From Rheinheimera mangrovi (GTDB lineage Bacteria; Pseudomonadota; Gammaproteobacteria; Enterobacterales; Alteromonadaceae): 64,000 nt of DNA. A program made the position numbers and the translations under genes. How positions within the stretch are numbered: position 1 is the first letter of the stretch; the number at the start of each line of letters is the position of its first letter. The stretch lies in the NCBI RefSeq assembly GCF_003990335.1, contig NZ_CP034683.1, positions 1,502,501 to 1,566,500 of the forward strand. The letters run 5' to 3'. The notes beneath the pieces are model-generated. The model saw only the letters and a list, made by a program, of their open reading frames with translations. It did no database searches and was not told the DNA's origin. Shown here one piece after another: positions 26,716-34,987 of the stretch.

Positions 26716-27567
26716 TTAATGGACGCTTGAAGTAGAAGCCTGTGTTACTAAGTTGTCCTTGTACTTCGGTGGTATGCCACCCAAAGCTTTGTTTGGCCGT
26801 TCATTGTTATAAAACCACAGCCATTCTGTCGCATAGTCCTGAACTTCGGCAATACTGCTGAATAAATATTGGTTTAGCCAGTCGTAGCGAACTGTACGGT
26901 TATATCGCTCCACATAGGCATTTTGCTGCGGATTGCCTGGCTGAATATACTTCAGGGCCACTCCGTTTGATTCTGCCCAGTTTTTGAGGACAGAACCAAT
27001 GTATTCAGGGCCGTTGTCGCTACGGATTTCCTTGGGTTTGCCTCGCCACTCAATGACTTGATTGAGCACTCTGACTACCCGTTCTGCCGGTAGCGAGAAG
27101 TCGACCTCAATGGCTAAGCCTTCCCGGTTAAAATCATCAATGATATTCAGCAGCCGGAAACTGCGGCCATCCTCGAGCTGGTCATGCATAAAATCCATCG
27201 ACCAGCATTGGTTCTTCATCTCTGGCACCGCCAGCGGTTCAGGCTTTTCACGGGTGAGCCGTTTCTTGGGTTTTATCCTTAAGTTCAGCTCCAGCTCGCG
27301 GTAAATCCGCAGCACACGTTTATGGTTCCAGCCAAAGCGTTTCACATTACGCAGGTAATAGAAACACATGCCAAAGCCCCAACTCCGGTAAGTGGAGGTT
27401 AAGCGCAGCAGCCAGTCCGCAATTTCCGCGTTCTCATCCCTCAGACGGGCCTGATAGCGGTAGCAGGTTTCACTGATGCTAAACACCGCACAGGCCAATG
27501 TGACAGAAATGGATTTCTCGCGCACCGCCTTTTGCGCCAATTCCCGTCGGCGCGACGGCTTTACCAC
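26716..27567 (-). CDS. IS3-family transposase OrfB (DDE integrase domain)
   Basis: 283 residues, from GTG 27567 or, more likely, made as the C-terminal part of an OrfAB fusion. An HTH_21-type N-terminal region ([23 protein letters not shown]) is followed by the rve integrase core. DDE residues: D in [12 protein letters not shown] in [14 protein letters not shown] in [16 protein letters not shown], then the C-terminal [16 protein letters not shown] block. It is in the -1 frame relative to orfA, as expected for IS3 elements. Confidence 0.92.
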   Translation of the reverse strand: MVKPSRRRELAQKAVREKSISVTLACAVFSISETCYRYQARLRDENAEIADWLLRLTSTYRSWGFGMCFYYLRNVKRFGWNHKRVLRIYRELELNLRIKPKKRLTREKPEPLAVPEMKNQCWSMDFMHDQLEDGRSFRLLNIIDDFNREGLAIEVDFSLPAERVVRVLNQVIEWRGKPKEIRSDNGPEYIGSVLKNWAESNGVALKYIQPGNPQQNAYVERYNRTVRYDWLNQYLFSSIAEVQDYATEWLWFYNNERPNKALGGIPPKYKDNLVTQASTSSVH

Positions 27568-27827
27568 TTTTTTTCGATGGCCTCTTTGAGGATTTCGGCT
27601 TTGAGCCGTTCTTCGGCGTACATCTTTTTCAGCCGGGCATTTTCCGCCTCCAGCTCTTTAAGCCGGGCCATCATGGATGCATCCATGCCGCCAAATTTGG
27701 CGCGCCATTTGTAAAAGGTGGCCGAACTCATACCGTGCTCACGGCAGAGTTCGGGAACCGGAGCTCCAGCTTCCGCTTGTTTTAAAATTGCCAGGATTTG
27801 GCTGTCACTAAATTTTGATGTTTTCAT
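27561..27827 (-). CDS. IS3-family transposase OrfA (helix-turn-helix)
   Basis: 88 residues. HTH_8/IS3 OrfA pattern: [40 protein letters not shown], then a leucine-zipper-like helix ([20 protein letters not shown]). Near its end the run of seven A then G (27574-27567 on the reverse strand) is a canonical A-AAA-AAG slip site; a -1 shift there joins orfA to orfB and gives the transposase. ATG 27827 is preceded by GGAG. Confidence 0.92.
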   Translation of the reverse strand: MKTSKFSDSQILAILKQAEAGAPVPELCREHGMSSATFYKWRAKFGGMDASMMARLKELEAENARLKKMYAEERLKAEILKEAIEKKW

Positions 27828-28021
27828 GCAGAATCTCCTGCGTTTATATTACGAGAAAATTCTACTTTTAGCGTCAGTTAATTTAAGGGATGATTACCAT
27901 GCTGTTTATGCAAACAACATCTAAGAATGCGGAGCTGGTGCGATAGTTTATCTACCAAGTTATAGGGTACAACCTGTCTTCACAGAGTTTTCTATATTTG
28001 GCACTTAAGTTTTTATGTTTT

Positions 28022-28054
28022 GCCCTGTTAATCTGTGATTTATGTTAACAGGGC
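28022..28054. repeat. Perfect 10-bp inverted repeat between IS and methyltransferase gene
   Basis: GCCCTGTTAA (28022-28031) and TTAACAGGGC (28045-28054) form a perfect stem with a 13-base loop. It lies in the short region between the IS and the 3' end of the reverse-strand gene group. It could stop reverse-strand transcription (an A/T-rich stretch is near, but no clean T-run) or be a recombination remnant. Confidence 0.55.
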
Positions 28055-28098
28055 GAGGCGTGAGTAAAGCCATTTTCTACTTCATCGACATCGTCTTA

Positions 28099-29229
28099 TC
28101 ATTTTTCACTGATAGTTACGGTTTTCAGGTCATAATGGGGAGATATATTTTTTAATCTTTCTCTCATCACTTGCTGAACGGCGAAAAAAGTCGAACCGCA
28201 AATAAATATTGGAACTTCATTGTCTGGAAATTGATAGAACAACGGATCTTTAAATACCGGAATTCCAGAAAATGATTCAAGTGAATATTTGGTATCAAAG
28301 ATGCCTTTTATGCTACGGTCTTGGTTGACGTAACTAATGATCGCTTGTGCAGCAAAAGGCGTTAAGCCGAACAGATAAATATTTCCCTCAGAAGAGTACT
28401 CACGAAATAGAGCTTCTATTTGACTGCTTATAGATTTTAAATGCGAGGCGTAGTCTAATACTGCGTTGCGCTGATCGGAAGCATCACACAATATTCTTAA
28501 TGCAGGTACGTAGGGCGTTGATTGACGTTCAAATGCGATTATATTTAGTCCAGCATCTTGAATGAGCGAAATGAATGAATTTGAATTAAAGTAATGAATA
28601 TGATCAGGGCAGTTGATCGAATACCTTAAGACACTTGAATCATGATAAGAGCCAAAATCAGGGACTTCTATAAAGAAATAACTTTGGTCGAATTTTTTTA
28701 ACTCGCGTAAAATATCTATTGGATTGAAAATATGTTCCAGCACATGAGACAAAAGAAATACATTTTTTTTGTTATTAATTTTGTACTTATCTAGTGAGCG
28801 AATCAATGACTCGTCAGAGTTGTTTAAATCTGAATATACAAAGTTCAAGTTCTCGAAAGCTACTCTATCAACGAAGTCGACAACCAAGGCCTTTTCATGA
28901 GTGCATTCGGATCTTAGCATCTCGGCAAGTTCACCGGGCCCACCACCGATTTCAATCGCCATACCATTGACACTAACTAAATCTAAGTGTTTTTTAATAA
29001 AATCCAACCTTAAATCACCAAATTGTCTGTCGGTTGGCAGTGCACTTTCGGCGCTATATATTAATTCCAGAGGAACATTGTGATACGTACAAGAGTGTTT
29101 GCAATGTGGGCATAGGTATTGTTTAAAATCCAGCTCATTATAAATAAGTTTAGATCTGATTTCACAGAATTTATTTTCTATCTTTAATAGCTGGTGATTA
29201 CATACCGGGCATACCGAAAAGTCTTTCAT
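28099..29229 (-). CDS. C-methyltransferase-like SAM-dependent methyltransferase with zinc ribbon
   Basis: 376 residues from ATG 29229, chosen because AGAGGTG lies just upstream; the longer start at 29250 lacks a ribosome site. Layout matches sugar C-methyltransferases (TylC3 type): N-terminal Cys cluster (CPVCNHQ, then CPHCKHSC, about residues 6-45) for zinc, a SAM-binding domain (MAIEIGGGPGELAEML, LSHVLEHIFNPIDILREL), and a C-terminal Rossmann-like domain (GNIYLFGLTPFAAQAIISYV). Those enzymes methylate a nucleotide-linked keto-sugar or a similar small substrate. Last gene of the reverse group 32.4-28.1 kb. The substrate is not determinable here. Confidence 0.78.
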   Translation of the reverse strand: MKDFSVCPVCNHQLLKIENKFCEIRSKLIYNELDFKQYLCPHCKHSCTYHNVPLELIYSAESALPTDRQFGDLRLDFIKKHLDLVSVNGMAIEIGGGPGELAEMLRSECTHEKALVVDFVDRVAFENLNFVYSDLNNSDESLIRSLDKYKINNKKNVFLLSHVLEHIFNPIDILRELKKFDQSYFFIEVPDFGSYHDSSVLRYSINCPDHIHYFNSNSFISLIQDAGLNIIAFERQSTPYVPALRILCDASDQRNAVLDYASHLKSISSQIEALFREYSSEGNIYLFGLTPFAAQAIISYVNQDRSIKGIFDTKYSLESFSGIPVFKDPLFYQFPDNEVPIFICGSTFFAVQQVMRERLKNISPHYDLKTVTISEK

Positions 29230-29467
29230 ACACACCTCTTTGATATTCATTCTTTCTAGGGGAATTCAATTATGTAAATTTGTTTAATTAATTTTTTGAA
29301 TTAAATCCACCTTGCTTCATCTGGTTTTAATTTTCTGCATTATATGCGCGGGATTTATTTTTTATTCAGTGCCTGGTTATTGATTTGAGCTATAGCTCGC
29401 GGAGCTATGGGCTAAATAACGTACCCGCCGACACTAAACTCTCTAATAACACAGTTTTGATTATGTT

Positions 29468-30271
29468 TTATTTTTGAGATTTATAACTATTGAGTTCTTT
29501 ATAGAGTCCCTGAAGTTTTTGCGTTCTAGAGCTCTTGAACAATTCATTTGGACTTAAAGTCAGTGACCAAGGTGAGGTTTTTTCGCCACAGATTTCAAAT
29601 TTTGTCGTAGGCTCATCGATATGTTGAAGATGCACCTCCAGGTATACTCGTTCCGTACCTATGCGATTTTGCGCCGATTTATGCCAAACCGCAGAATGCA
29701 TGATGATGATGTCTCCAGCTTTCAGATCTGGTTCCAAAAGAGGGTAGTCTGCTGGCAATACGTCGTTGATTTCTCCTGCATCTCCTAGATAACCAAAATG
29801 GTGAGTGCCTGGATACAGCGCCAAGCCGCCATTTGCCGGGCTGCATTCGGTCAGGGCAATGAAGAGGGAATAGCGCTCAAAACTGCCTATTTGGTAGCCT
29901 GTGTCCTGATGCAGGAATACGGCTGCGGTGTCGATCGCATCTTTTTTAACAACTCTGACAAAATCAGCGCCGACCTGACTATGAAAAAATTTGTTTGCTA
30001 CTGCTACAAATTCAGGCTCTTTCAGGATATTAACGAGTAAGCTGCTTTCGGTTACTTTGATTTCAGTGATATGGTGCTGTGTTCTTTTTAGTTGTCCGGT
30101 CTTCGTTTCTTCTTGATACGCTGAGTAGTATTTTTGAATTGTTTTTTTACTCAGCACATTTTTTAATACGAAACAGCCGGTTTTCTTTAACAGATCGATG
30201 TCAAGAGACTCTTCGATATGCCGCTCTTGTTTTATAAGATCAATCATTTCTTCGACAGGGGCTGTTATCAT
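29468..30271 (-). CDS. Phytanoyl-CoA dioxygenase (PhyH) family protein
   Basis: 267 residues. An Fe(II)/2-oxoglutarate oxygenase: iron ligands from H-x-D in FLHQDTGYQIGSFERY and the distal His in IIMHSAVWHKSAQN, with Arg of NRIGTERVYLEVH to hold 2-oxoglutarate. FVLKNVLSKKTIQKYY at the start and GGLALYPGTHHFG in the core are family marks. Twelve bp separate it from the aminotransferase gene upstream in the operon. A hydroxylation step on the sugar, its acyl group, or a carrier-bound precursor is plausible; the substrate is unknown. Confidence 0.82.
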   Translation of the reverse strand: MITAPVEEMIDLIKQERHIEESLDIDLLKKTGCFVLKNVLSKKTIQKYYSAYQEETKTGQLKRTQHHITEIKVTESSLLVNILKEPEFVAVANKFFHSQVGADFVRVVKKDAIDTAAVFLHQDTGYQIGSFERYSLFIALTECSPANGGLALYPGTHHFGYLGDAGEINDVLPADYPLLEPDLKAGDIIIMHSAVWHKSAQNRIGTERVYLEVHLQHIDEPTTKFEICGEKTSPWSLTLSPNELFKSSRTQKLQGLYKELNSYKSQK

Positions 30272-30283
30272 GACTGAATCTCC

Positions 30284-31408
30284 TTAATTAGATTTCGAAG
30301 CATAAAATTTAATAACTTCAATCACCCGATTTATATCTTCCTCCAAAAGATCGACATGGATTGGTAAACAGATCACTTTGTCTGATATGGCTTTAGCATT
30401 CATCAGGTTTGAAGCTTTTGAAGATCGCAATCCTCTGTACATAGGGAACTCGCTAATTAATGGATAAAAATAACGACGCCCCATAATGCCTTGGTCTTTC
30501 ATGGTGTGATAAAGCTGGTCCCTGCTTAGTGGATAGTCACTCTCAACCAGTATCGGAAAGTAAGAATAATTGGAGCTGTGCTCTGGAGGAAAGTTTATAA
30601 ACTTAATACCTTTCACATTGCTTAAGTGTTCAAAATACAATTGGGCGAGTAATTTTCGTTTTTCAATATAGTTGTCTATGTATTGAAGCTGGAGTAAACC
30701 AAAGGCTGCATTAAATTCACTCATTTTTCCGTTGATACCAGCTGCAACTACAGTGGTTTCGTCAACAAATCCAAAGTTTTTCAAATGGTCAATATGTGCT
30801 TTGGTTTTGGCGTCGTGGCAAATGATGGCTCCACCTTCGAAAGTATTAAATACCTTTGTGGCATGGAAACTAAGTACCGAAAGATCGCCATAAGCACACA
30901 AACTGATACCATCAAGTCTGGAACCAAAGGAATGTGCCGCATCATAGATAACCTTCAAGTTATAGTTCTCTGCAATACGTTGAATTTCGGCGACATTACA
31001 CGGATTTCCATAGACATGCACTGGCATAATGGCGGTGGTCTGGGGAGTAATGGCCGCCTCTATGGCTGCTGGGTCTAAGTTGCAGGTTGTTGGATCTATG
31101 TCGACGAAAATGGGTTGTATACCGTTCCATTTTAACGAATGAGCAGTCGCGACAAAAGAGTAGGGGGTTGTAATGACTTCCCCAGTGATTCGTAGCGCCT
31201 GTAAAGCAGTCACTAAGGCTATAGTTGCGTTGGCAAATAAGCAGACGTATTTAACACCCAGGTAGTCTGCCAGCGCTTGTTCAAACTGCTGATGAAAAGG
31301 ACCACCGTTGGTTAGTATTTTGTTTTCCCATATTTGCTGCAAATAGGGGATAAACTCCTCCAATGGTGGCAGAGCTGGTTGGGTTACATAAATAGGCTTA
31401 TGCGTCAT
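30284..31408 (-). CDS. Nucleotide-sugar aminotransferase, DegT/DnrJ family (VioA-like)
   Basis: 374 residues from ATG 31408, which has AGGCGG about 8 bases upstream; the longer start at 31462 is unlikely. PLP-dependent; the Schiff-base lysine is in LSVLSFHATKVFNTFEGGAI. The opening 'YVTQPALPPLEEFIPYLQQI' with 'ILTNGGPFHQQFEQAL' recalls VioA-type enzymes that make dTDP-4-amino-4,6-dideoxyglucose (viosamine) from the 4-keto sugar; this sub-assignment is from memory of the family. The neighbours (methyltransferases, PhyH) fit a decorated amino sugar. Confidence 0.8.
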   Translation of the reverse strand: MTHKPIYVTQPALPPLEEFIPYLQQIWENKILTNGGPFHQQFEQALADYLGVKYVCLFANATIALVTALQALRITGEVITTPYSFVATAHSLKWNGIQPIFVDIDPTTCNLDPAAIEAAITPQTTAIMPVHVYGNPCNVAEIQRIAENYNLKVIYDAAHSFGSRLDGISLCAYGDLSVLSFHATKVFNTFEGGAIICHDAKTKAHIDHLKNFGFVDETTVVAAGINGKMSEFNAAFGLLQLQYIDNYIEKRKLLAQLYFEHLSNVKGIKFINFPPEHSSNYSYFPILVESDYPLSRDQLYHTMKDQGIMGRRYFYPLISEFPMYRGLRSSKASNLMNAKAISDKVICLPIHVDLLEEDINRVIEVIKFYASKSN

Positions 31409-31500
31409 GATAGAACCGCCTGAATCAGTGTCAACGCAAGCACATGTTCTGGTTGCGTTCATTTTTTGCTTTGCATAAGCAAAGCATGTTTTATGCCAAA

Positions 31501-32367
31501 CTAATTGTTGGGTTGCAAAGCGGCCAACTCAGTCTGGCTGTGATGCCTTGCTTTTTGAGTCAACTCATTCAGTTCTGATGCAGATTTCAGGCCATTGAGT
31601 TGCTGTTCAATTATGTGTTGGATCACTTCTGATTTCATCGGCAATTTACTCTGAATAATGAGGACTATAGAGTCTTTTATTCTACTTAATCTCATGCTGT
31701 CCCTGAAATATGCTTCCTTGCAAAGGAATAACTGGAATTGTTTTGCATAGACTGGGTTTGCCAGATAGATTTTATTGCCACCTGCCAGAAATGGTACCCA
31801 AAGACCTTTTGTTGTTTCATAACAATAATCCAGAGTCGCTGCATGGACGCCAGGAAACTCTCTGTCGTGGTAATCATCCATGGAAATAATGCCGTAGTCG
31901 TGCATAAAAGGCGCAGTCAGGGTTAAAGTATGCAAGACTTCGTGATATTCGTGGCCAGCATCGATATGTAAAAAGCGAAGCTTATTCTTAAACAAAGTTC
32001 TTAAATAGTCTGTGCTGTAGTCAGCTGTATTACCTGTGACGTAATGAATACGGGCAGACTGCTCTGGTGTGGTAAAAGTGCTTATGTTCGACTGAGTCTG
32101 TTGCAATAAATCATCAAAAAATAAATCCATTGCGTAGATGCATTCCGATTTGTCTGCGAGCATGGCTAGTAAAGCGAGAGACTTCCCTTTCCATACGCCT
32201 ATTTCAGCTATATCTCCAGAAGCAGAAATGCTCTGATGAAAGGCTTCTGTCATTGCAAACAACATCATATCGACAGGGTAAAACCAGCCTTCGATTTGAG
32301 GAGATATTTCGTTAATATAGTTTTGCGTTGTTGTACTTATCTTTAACGCTGCTTCAGGTTTTAACAT
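31501..32367 (-). CDS. TylF-like O-methyltransferase (class I SAM)
   Basis: 288 residues. SAM site ISASGDIAEIGVWKGKSLAL, then YAMDLFFDD, HIDAGHEYHEVLHTL, IISMDDYHDREFPGV, the metal-binding Asp pattern of the TylF/MycF macrocin O-methyltransferase group (Methyltransf_24). A sugar O-methyl group on a flagellin or pilin glycan is a reasonable guess. First gene of the reverse operon; its promoter would be in 32368-32493, beside the tRNA gene. Confidence 0.8.
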   Translation of the reverse strand: MLKPEAALKISTTTQNYINEISPQIEGWFYPVDMMLFAMTEAFHQSISASGDIAEIGVWKGKSLALLAMLADKSECIYAMDLFFDDLLQQTQSNISTFTTPEQSARIHYVTGNTADYSTDYLRTLFKNKLRFLHIDAGHEYHEVLHTLTLTAPFMHDYGIISMDDYHDREFPGVHAATLDYCYETTKGLWVPFLAGGNKIYLANPVYAKQFQLFLCKEAYFRDSMRLSRIKDSIVLIIQSKLPMKSEVIQHIIEQQLNGLKSASELNELTQKARHHSQTELAALQPNN

Positions 32368-32493
32368 GCTTAATCCTACAAAAGTTGATTGAATTCTGGT
32401 TTTTTGCTTTTGCTCAACAAATGTTCACTTGGCTCTTGTGCAGTGTTCGCGGTCACAAATTTATGTTAACTTACTCATTCAACGAGGTTTATT

Positions 32494-32568
32494 CGCTCCA
32501 TAGTTAAATGGATATAACGGCCCCCTCCTAAGGGGCAGTTACAGGTTCGATTCCTGTTGGGGCGGCCA
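32494..32568 (+). tRNA. tRNA-Arg (anticodon CCT)
   Basis: 75 bases including an encoded CCA (32566-32568). Acceptor stem CGCTCCA (32494-32500) with TGGGGCG (32558-32564) and one U:G pair; D arm TAGTTAAATGGATATA; anticodon stem GCCCC/GGGGC with loop CTCCTAA, anticodon CCT at 32527-32529; T arm ACAGGTTCGATTCCTGT. The body closely follows E. coli argW. tRNA genes of this kind are common integration sites, and the sugar-modification genes end right beside it. Confidence 0.95.
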
Positions 32569-32591
32569 TTTCGCTTATATTTTTCAGTCTC

Positions 32592-33749
32592 TTACTTTTT
32601 ATCATTGACTAAGGTCGCGGCATCACCCACTTGCACATTGGCCAGTAAATCCATATTGACGCTCTCAGCCCAGGCATTGTTGTGCGTCAGCTCGGTGATT
32701 TTGACTTTAAGCTCACTCACTGTCAGTTGATCCTGCAATTGACCAAGACTGTCTTTGTGCTGGCGGCGGTGCAAAATCGTCAGTTCGTCACCAACTTTTA
32801 GCCCTTGCTTGCTACCAAGATTAAGCAGCACTTTGTGTTGGTTGACCAGGGTTACATCTGCCAGTATGGTTTCGCAGCGCAACGCTTCTTCGACATCCTG
32901 GGCTGCAGCATTCAGTACACGTTCAATGGATTTACCATAGTCGGTTTGCCAAAAACGCTGAGTTTTAGGGCTGATGACTGTTGTATCACGAAACTCCCAC
33001 ACGGCTGAAGTTTGATAGGTTTGGCTGAACAGAACTTTCTGCTCTTGAATATCAGACAATTCTAGCTGTAGTTGAAAAAAACGTTCACGATCTTGGTCAG
33101 ACCAAAAACTCCAGTTAGTGCCGACTCGTTCTCCTAACGACACATCACCTAAACTTGCTTTGAGTAAATAGCGCCCACCATAATTACGCTGCAAAGCACC
33201 GCGATCTGCATAACTAAGTTCTTTCTGACGGATAGATTGAGGTAACAGTTTAAGTAAGCTTGAGCCTGAGGACTCTTCCAGTTTCCGGATAAATAAGCTA
33301 GTGCTGGCTTGGTCTAGCTCATATAGTTGTCCTGCAATAGCTTGTTCGCGGTTCTCAATAAAAAACGGGCTAATCAGTAGCTCTTTTTTTAACTGCAGAT
33401 TGGCACATTGGTTTTGATCAGGATAAATGTCGGCTCGTATCGTCACATTGATATAGCCGTTTTCTTCGGCTTCCGAGACAATTTGCACATTTTGCACTTC
33501 GCCTTGAGTCTGTAAAAACACAGACTCCTGGGTCAATAAACCGTCAGTTACTTGTTGCACCGTGCGAATTGAAGCGCCTGAATACAACAAGGCTTTACGC
33601 ACAGCATCTTCAGTGGCAAGAGTTCTGGCTGTTGCAGTATCGCCGCCTCGAAGTACAGCCTGGCCAGTTGCTTCATACCAATCTGCCACTGCCAAAGTGG
33701 GCAGAATCGATATAACCAGCAGTGACAAGCTTAGTGCGGATAAACGCAT
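32592..33749 (-). CDS. flgT: Flagellar assembly protein FlgT (H-ring)
   Basis: 385 residues from ATG 33749, which follows GGGGG; signal peptide MRLSALSLSLLVISILPTLAVA. The mature N-terminus DWYEATGQAVLRGGDTATAR with TEDAVRKALLYSGASI, and the VTIRADIYPDQNQC region, are typical of FlgT. In Vibrio this periplasmic protein forms the H-ring around the LP-ring of the sodium-driven polar motor and recruits MotX/MotY. The C-terminal part (KVLLNLGSKQGLKVGDELTI) resembles the SH3-like FlgT C-domain. Divergent from flgP. Confidence 0.9.
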   Translation of the reverse strand: MRLSALSLSLLVISILPTLAVADWYEATGQAVLRGGDTATARTLATEDAVRKALLYSGASIRTVQQVTDGLLTQESVFLQTQGEVQNVQIVSEAEENGYINVTIRADIYPDQNQCANLQLKKELLISPFFIENREQAIAGQLYELDQASTSLFIRKLEESSGSSLLKLLPQSIRQKELSYADRGALQRNYGGRYLLKASLGDVSLGERVGTNWSFWSDQDRERFFQLQLELSDIQEQKVLFSQTYQTSAVWEFRDTTVISPKTQRFWQTDYGKSIERVLNAAAQDVEEALRCETILADVTLVNQHKVLLNLGSKQGLKVGDELTILHRRQHKDSLGQLQDQLTVSELKVKITELTHNNAWAESVNMDLLANVQVGDAATLVNDKK

Positions 33750-33792
33750 GACAACCCCCAAAGAAAATATTTATAAGGGGTGTAGCAAAAGT

Positions 33793-33903
33793 CGTGCCTG
33801 AATTTTAAGTTGGGGATTGACTAGGAATTGCAGAAGGGCTGGGACAAGCCCGCGCCTCTGCGGTTTTTTGCCGATACCGGTTGAGGTCTTCACTTCAGGC
33901 ACG
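33793..33903. promoter_or_regulatory. flgT-flgP divergent region with 10-bp inverted repeat
   Basis: CGTGCCTGAA at 33793-33802 and its reverse complement at 33894-33903 flank about 90 bases between the two divergent flagellar genes. Between them lies an imperfect GC hairpin with a T6 run (about 33827-33869) that resembles a decayed REP element. Two symmetric half sites around a divergent promoter suggest a regulator, or may be chance; binding is not shown. Confidence 0.35.
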
Positions 33904-33955
33904 GATTGTGCATCCTGTATTAGTAAAGCTAATTCAATTAGGTAGAGGCGCCATA

Positions 33956-34411
33956 ATGATAAAAATTACCACCAGCACATTGTTGCTGGCTTTATTAACG
34001 GGCTGCAGTATGGTGGCTGACCGTCACGTGGAATGGGAAACGGTTGAGCCCCAGCGTTTTCCTGTCTTAAAAGCTGTAGGTTATGCTCCACTAAGCCAGC
34101 AACCCGGCGCTACAGAACAGGAGCGCATGCTGATGGCGATGAAAGCGTCTAAGCTTGAAGCCTATAGAGAGCTGGCTGAGCAAGTCTATGGCCAAAGAAT
34201 TGACGCTAAAGCCAATATGCAACAAATGATGATTGGAAATGATCAACTGAATTCATCAGTCAGTGGAATTATCCGCGGCGCTCGTGTAGTGAAAACTTAC
34301 CCTGTGGGCGATGTGTACGCGACAGAGCTCGAACTGGATTTTAAGCAGGTATACGATTTGTATCTGAACAGTCAGCCAACCCGCCGCATTAAAAATGTGA
34401 AGTACTATTGA
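33956..34411 (+). CDS. flgP: Flagellar outer-membrane lipoprotein FlgP
   Basis: 151 residues from ATG 33956, which starts the lipoprotein signal MIKITTSTLLLALLTGC (upstream in-frame starts add 25 residues). LPP20-family domain: FPVLKAVGYAPLSQQPG, AMKASKLEAYRELAEQVYGQRI and IRGARVVKTYPVGDVYATEL. FlgP is needed for stability of sheathed or polar flagella in Vibrio and forms the basal disk in Campylobacter. In Vibrio flgO is its operon partner; here flgO is absent from this spot, although three FlgO-family genes lie at 9.9-12.7 kb. Confidence 0.88.
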   Translation: MIKITTSTLLLALLTGCSMVADRHVEWETVEPQRFPVLKAVGYAPLSQQPGATEQERMLMAMKASKLEAYRELAEQVYGQRIDAKANMQQMMIGNDQLNSSVSGIIRGARVVKTYPVGDVYATELELDFKQVYDLYLNSQPTRRIKNVKYY

Positions 34412-34552
34412 TCGACAGGGTCAGTAGCCTTGGCTCTGACCTTATCCTGCAGACTAATTCAAAAAAACTGGCAGTTGATGTCAGATACAAAATGCTGATA
34501 GTGAATGCTATGTTGGACTATATAGGCGGGTCAGTGCTAAAGCACCGACTTT

Positions 34553-34987
34553 TCAAGCTTTGATCCCCGGCCCTTTATCGACCTGAGCTGCTTTGCCTTT
34601 ATTGGTGTAGGTTAAACCAGCACGACCACGGCTCTGCAACAGCTCTGTTTTAAAGCGCTCAATCACCAGTTGGCTTTGCTCTACGCTTTGACTGTTTACC
34701 TGATTTTGAAACTTGCATTGAGCCAGCTTGTCTTCCAGTCTTTGTAAGTGTTCTTTAAACCAATCTTGCTGCTTTACCTCAGCAAGCTCAGGCGACGATG
34801 TCAATTGCTCGTCTGTAGTCTGAACTAAATCAAGAATTTGGATTTTTTCATCAGTATTAGTTTTTAGTGCTTCAACATCGCGGGTCCGGATGGCGTCCAG
34901 CTCCTTTTGAAGCAACAAAAGCAGCACATCCAGGTGCTGCTCTTGTTCGTTTAGCAGGGTGAGAATAGAAGAATGGGGGGTGCTCAT
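34553..34987 (-). CDS. flgN: Flagellar export chaperone FlgN
   Basis: 144 residues, mainly helical with heptads (LNEQEQHLDVLLLLLQKELD), ending in a basic tail (SRGRAGLTYTNKGKAAQ). FlgN holds the hook-associated proteins FlgK and FlgL until export. Identification rests on this pattern and on the gene order flgM-flgN, with a 4-bp ATGA overlap with flgM. Confidence 0.85.
   Translation of the reverse strand: MSTPHSSILTLLNEQEQHLDVLLLLLQKELDAIRTRDVEALKTNTDEKIQILDLVQTTDEQLTSSPELAEVKQQDWFKEHLQRLEDKLAQCKFQNQVNSQSVEQSQLVIERFKTELLQSRGRAGLTYTNKGKAAQVDKGPGIKA

Larger units (their letters stand above)
26700..27898 (-). mobile_element. Complete IS3-family insertion sequence (1199 bp)
   Basis: Imperfect terminal inverted repeats of about 38 bases begin GGTAATCATCCC at 26700 and, on the reverse strand, at 27898. 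The flanks carry a 4-bp direct repeat ATGC (26696-26699 and 27899-27902), a target site duplication that fixes both ends. It holds overlapping orfA and orfB with a slippery A7G run between them. Ends, reading frames and catalytic residues are all intact, so it should be active or only recently inserted. Isoform name not assigned. Confidence 0.93.

Noticed and set aside
26700..32568. An integrative element using tRNA-Arg as attachment site
   Set aside because: No integrase or excisionase gene and no copy of the tRNA 3' end was seen; kept only as a possible island edge.
33870..33877. GCCGATAC before flgP as a sigma28 promoter
   Set aside because: The -10 is perfect but the bases 11 upstream (CGCGCCTC) bear no likeness to TAAAGTTT.
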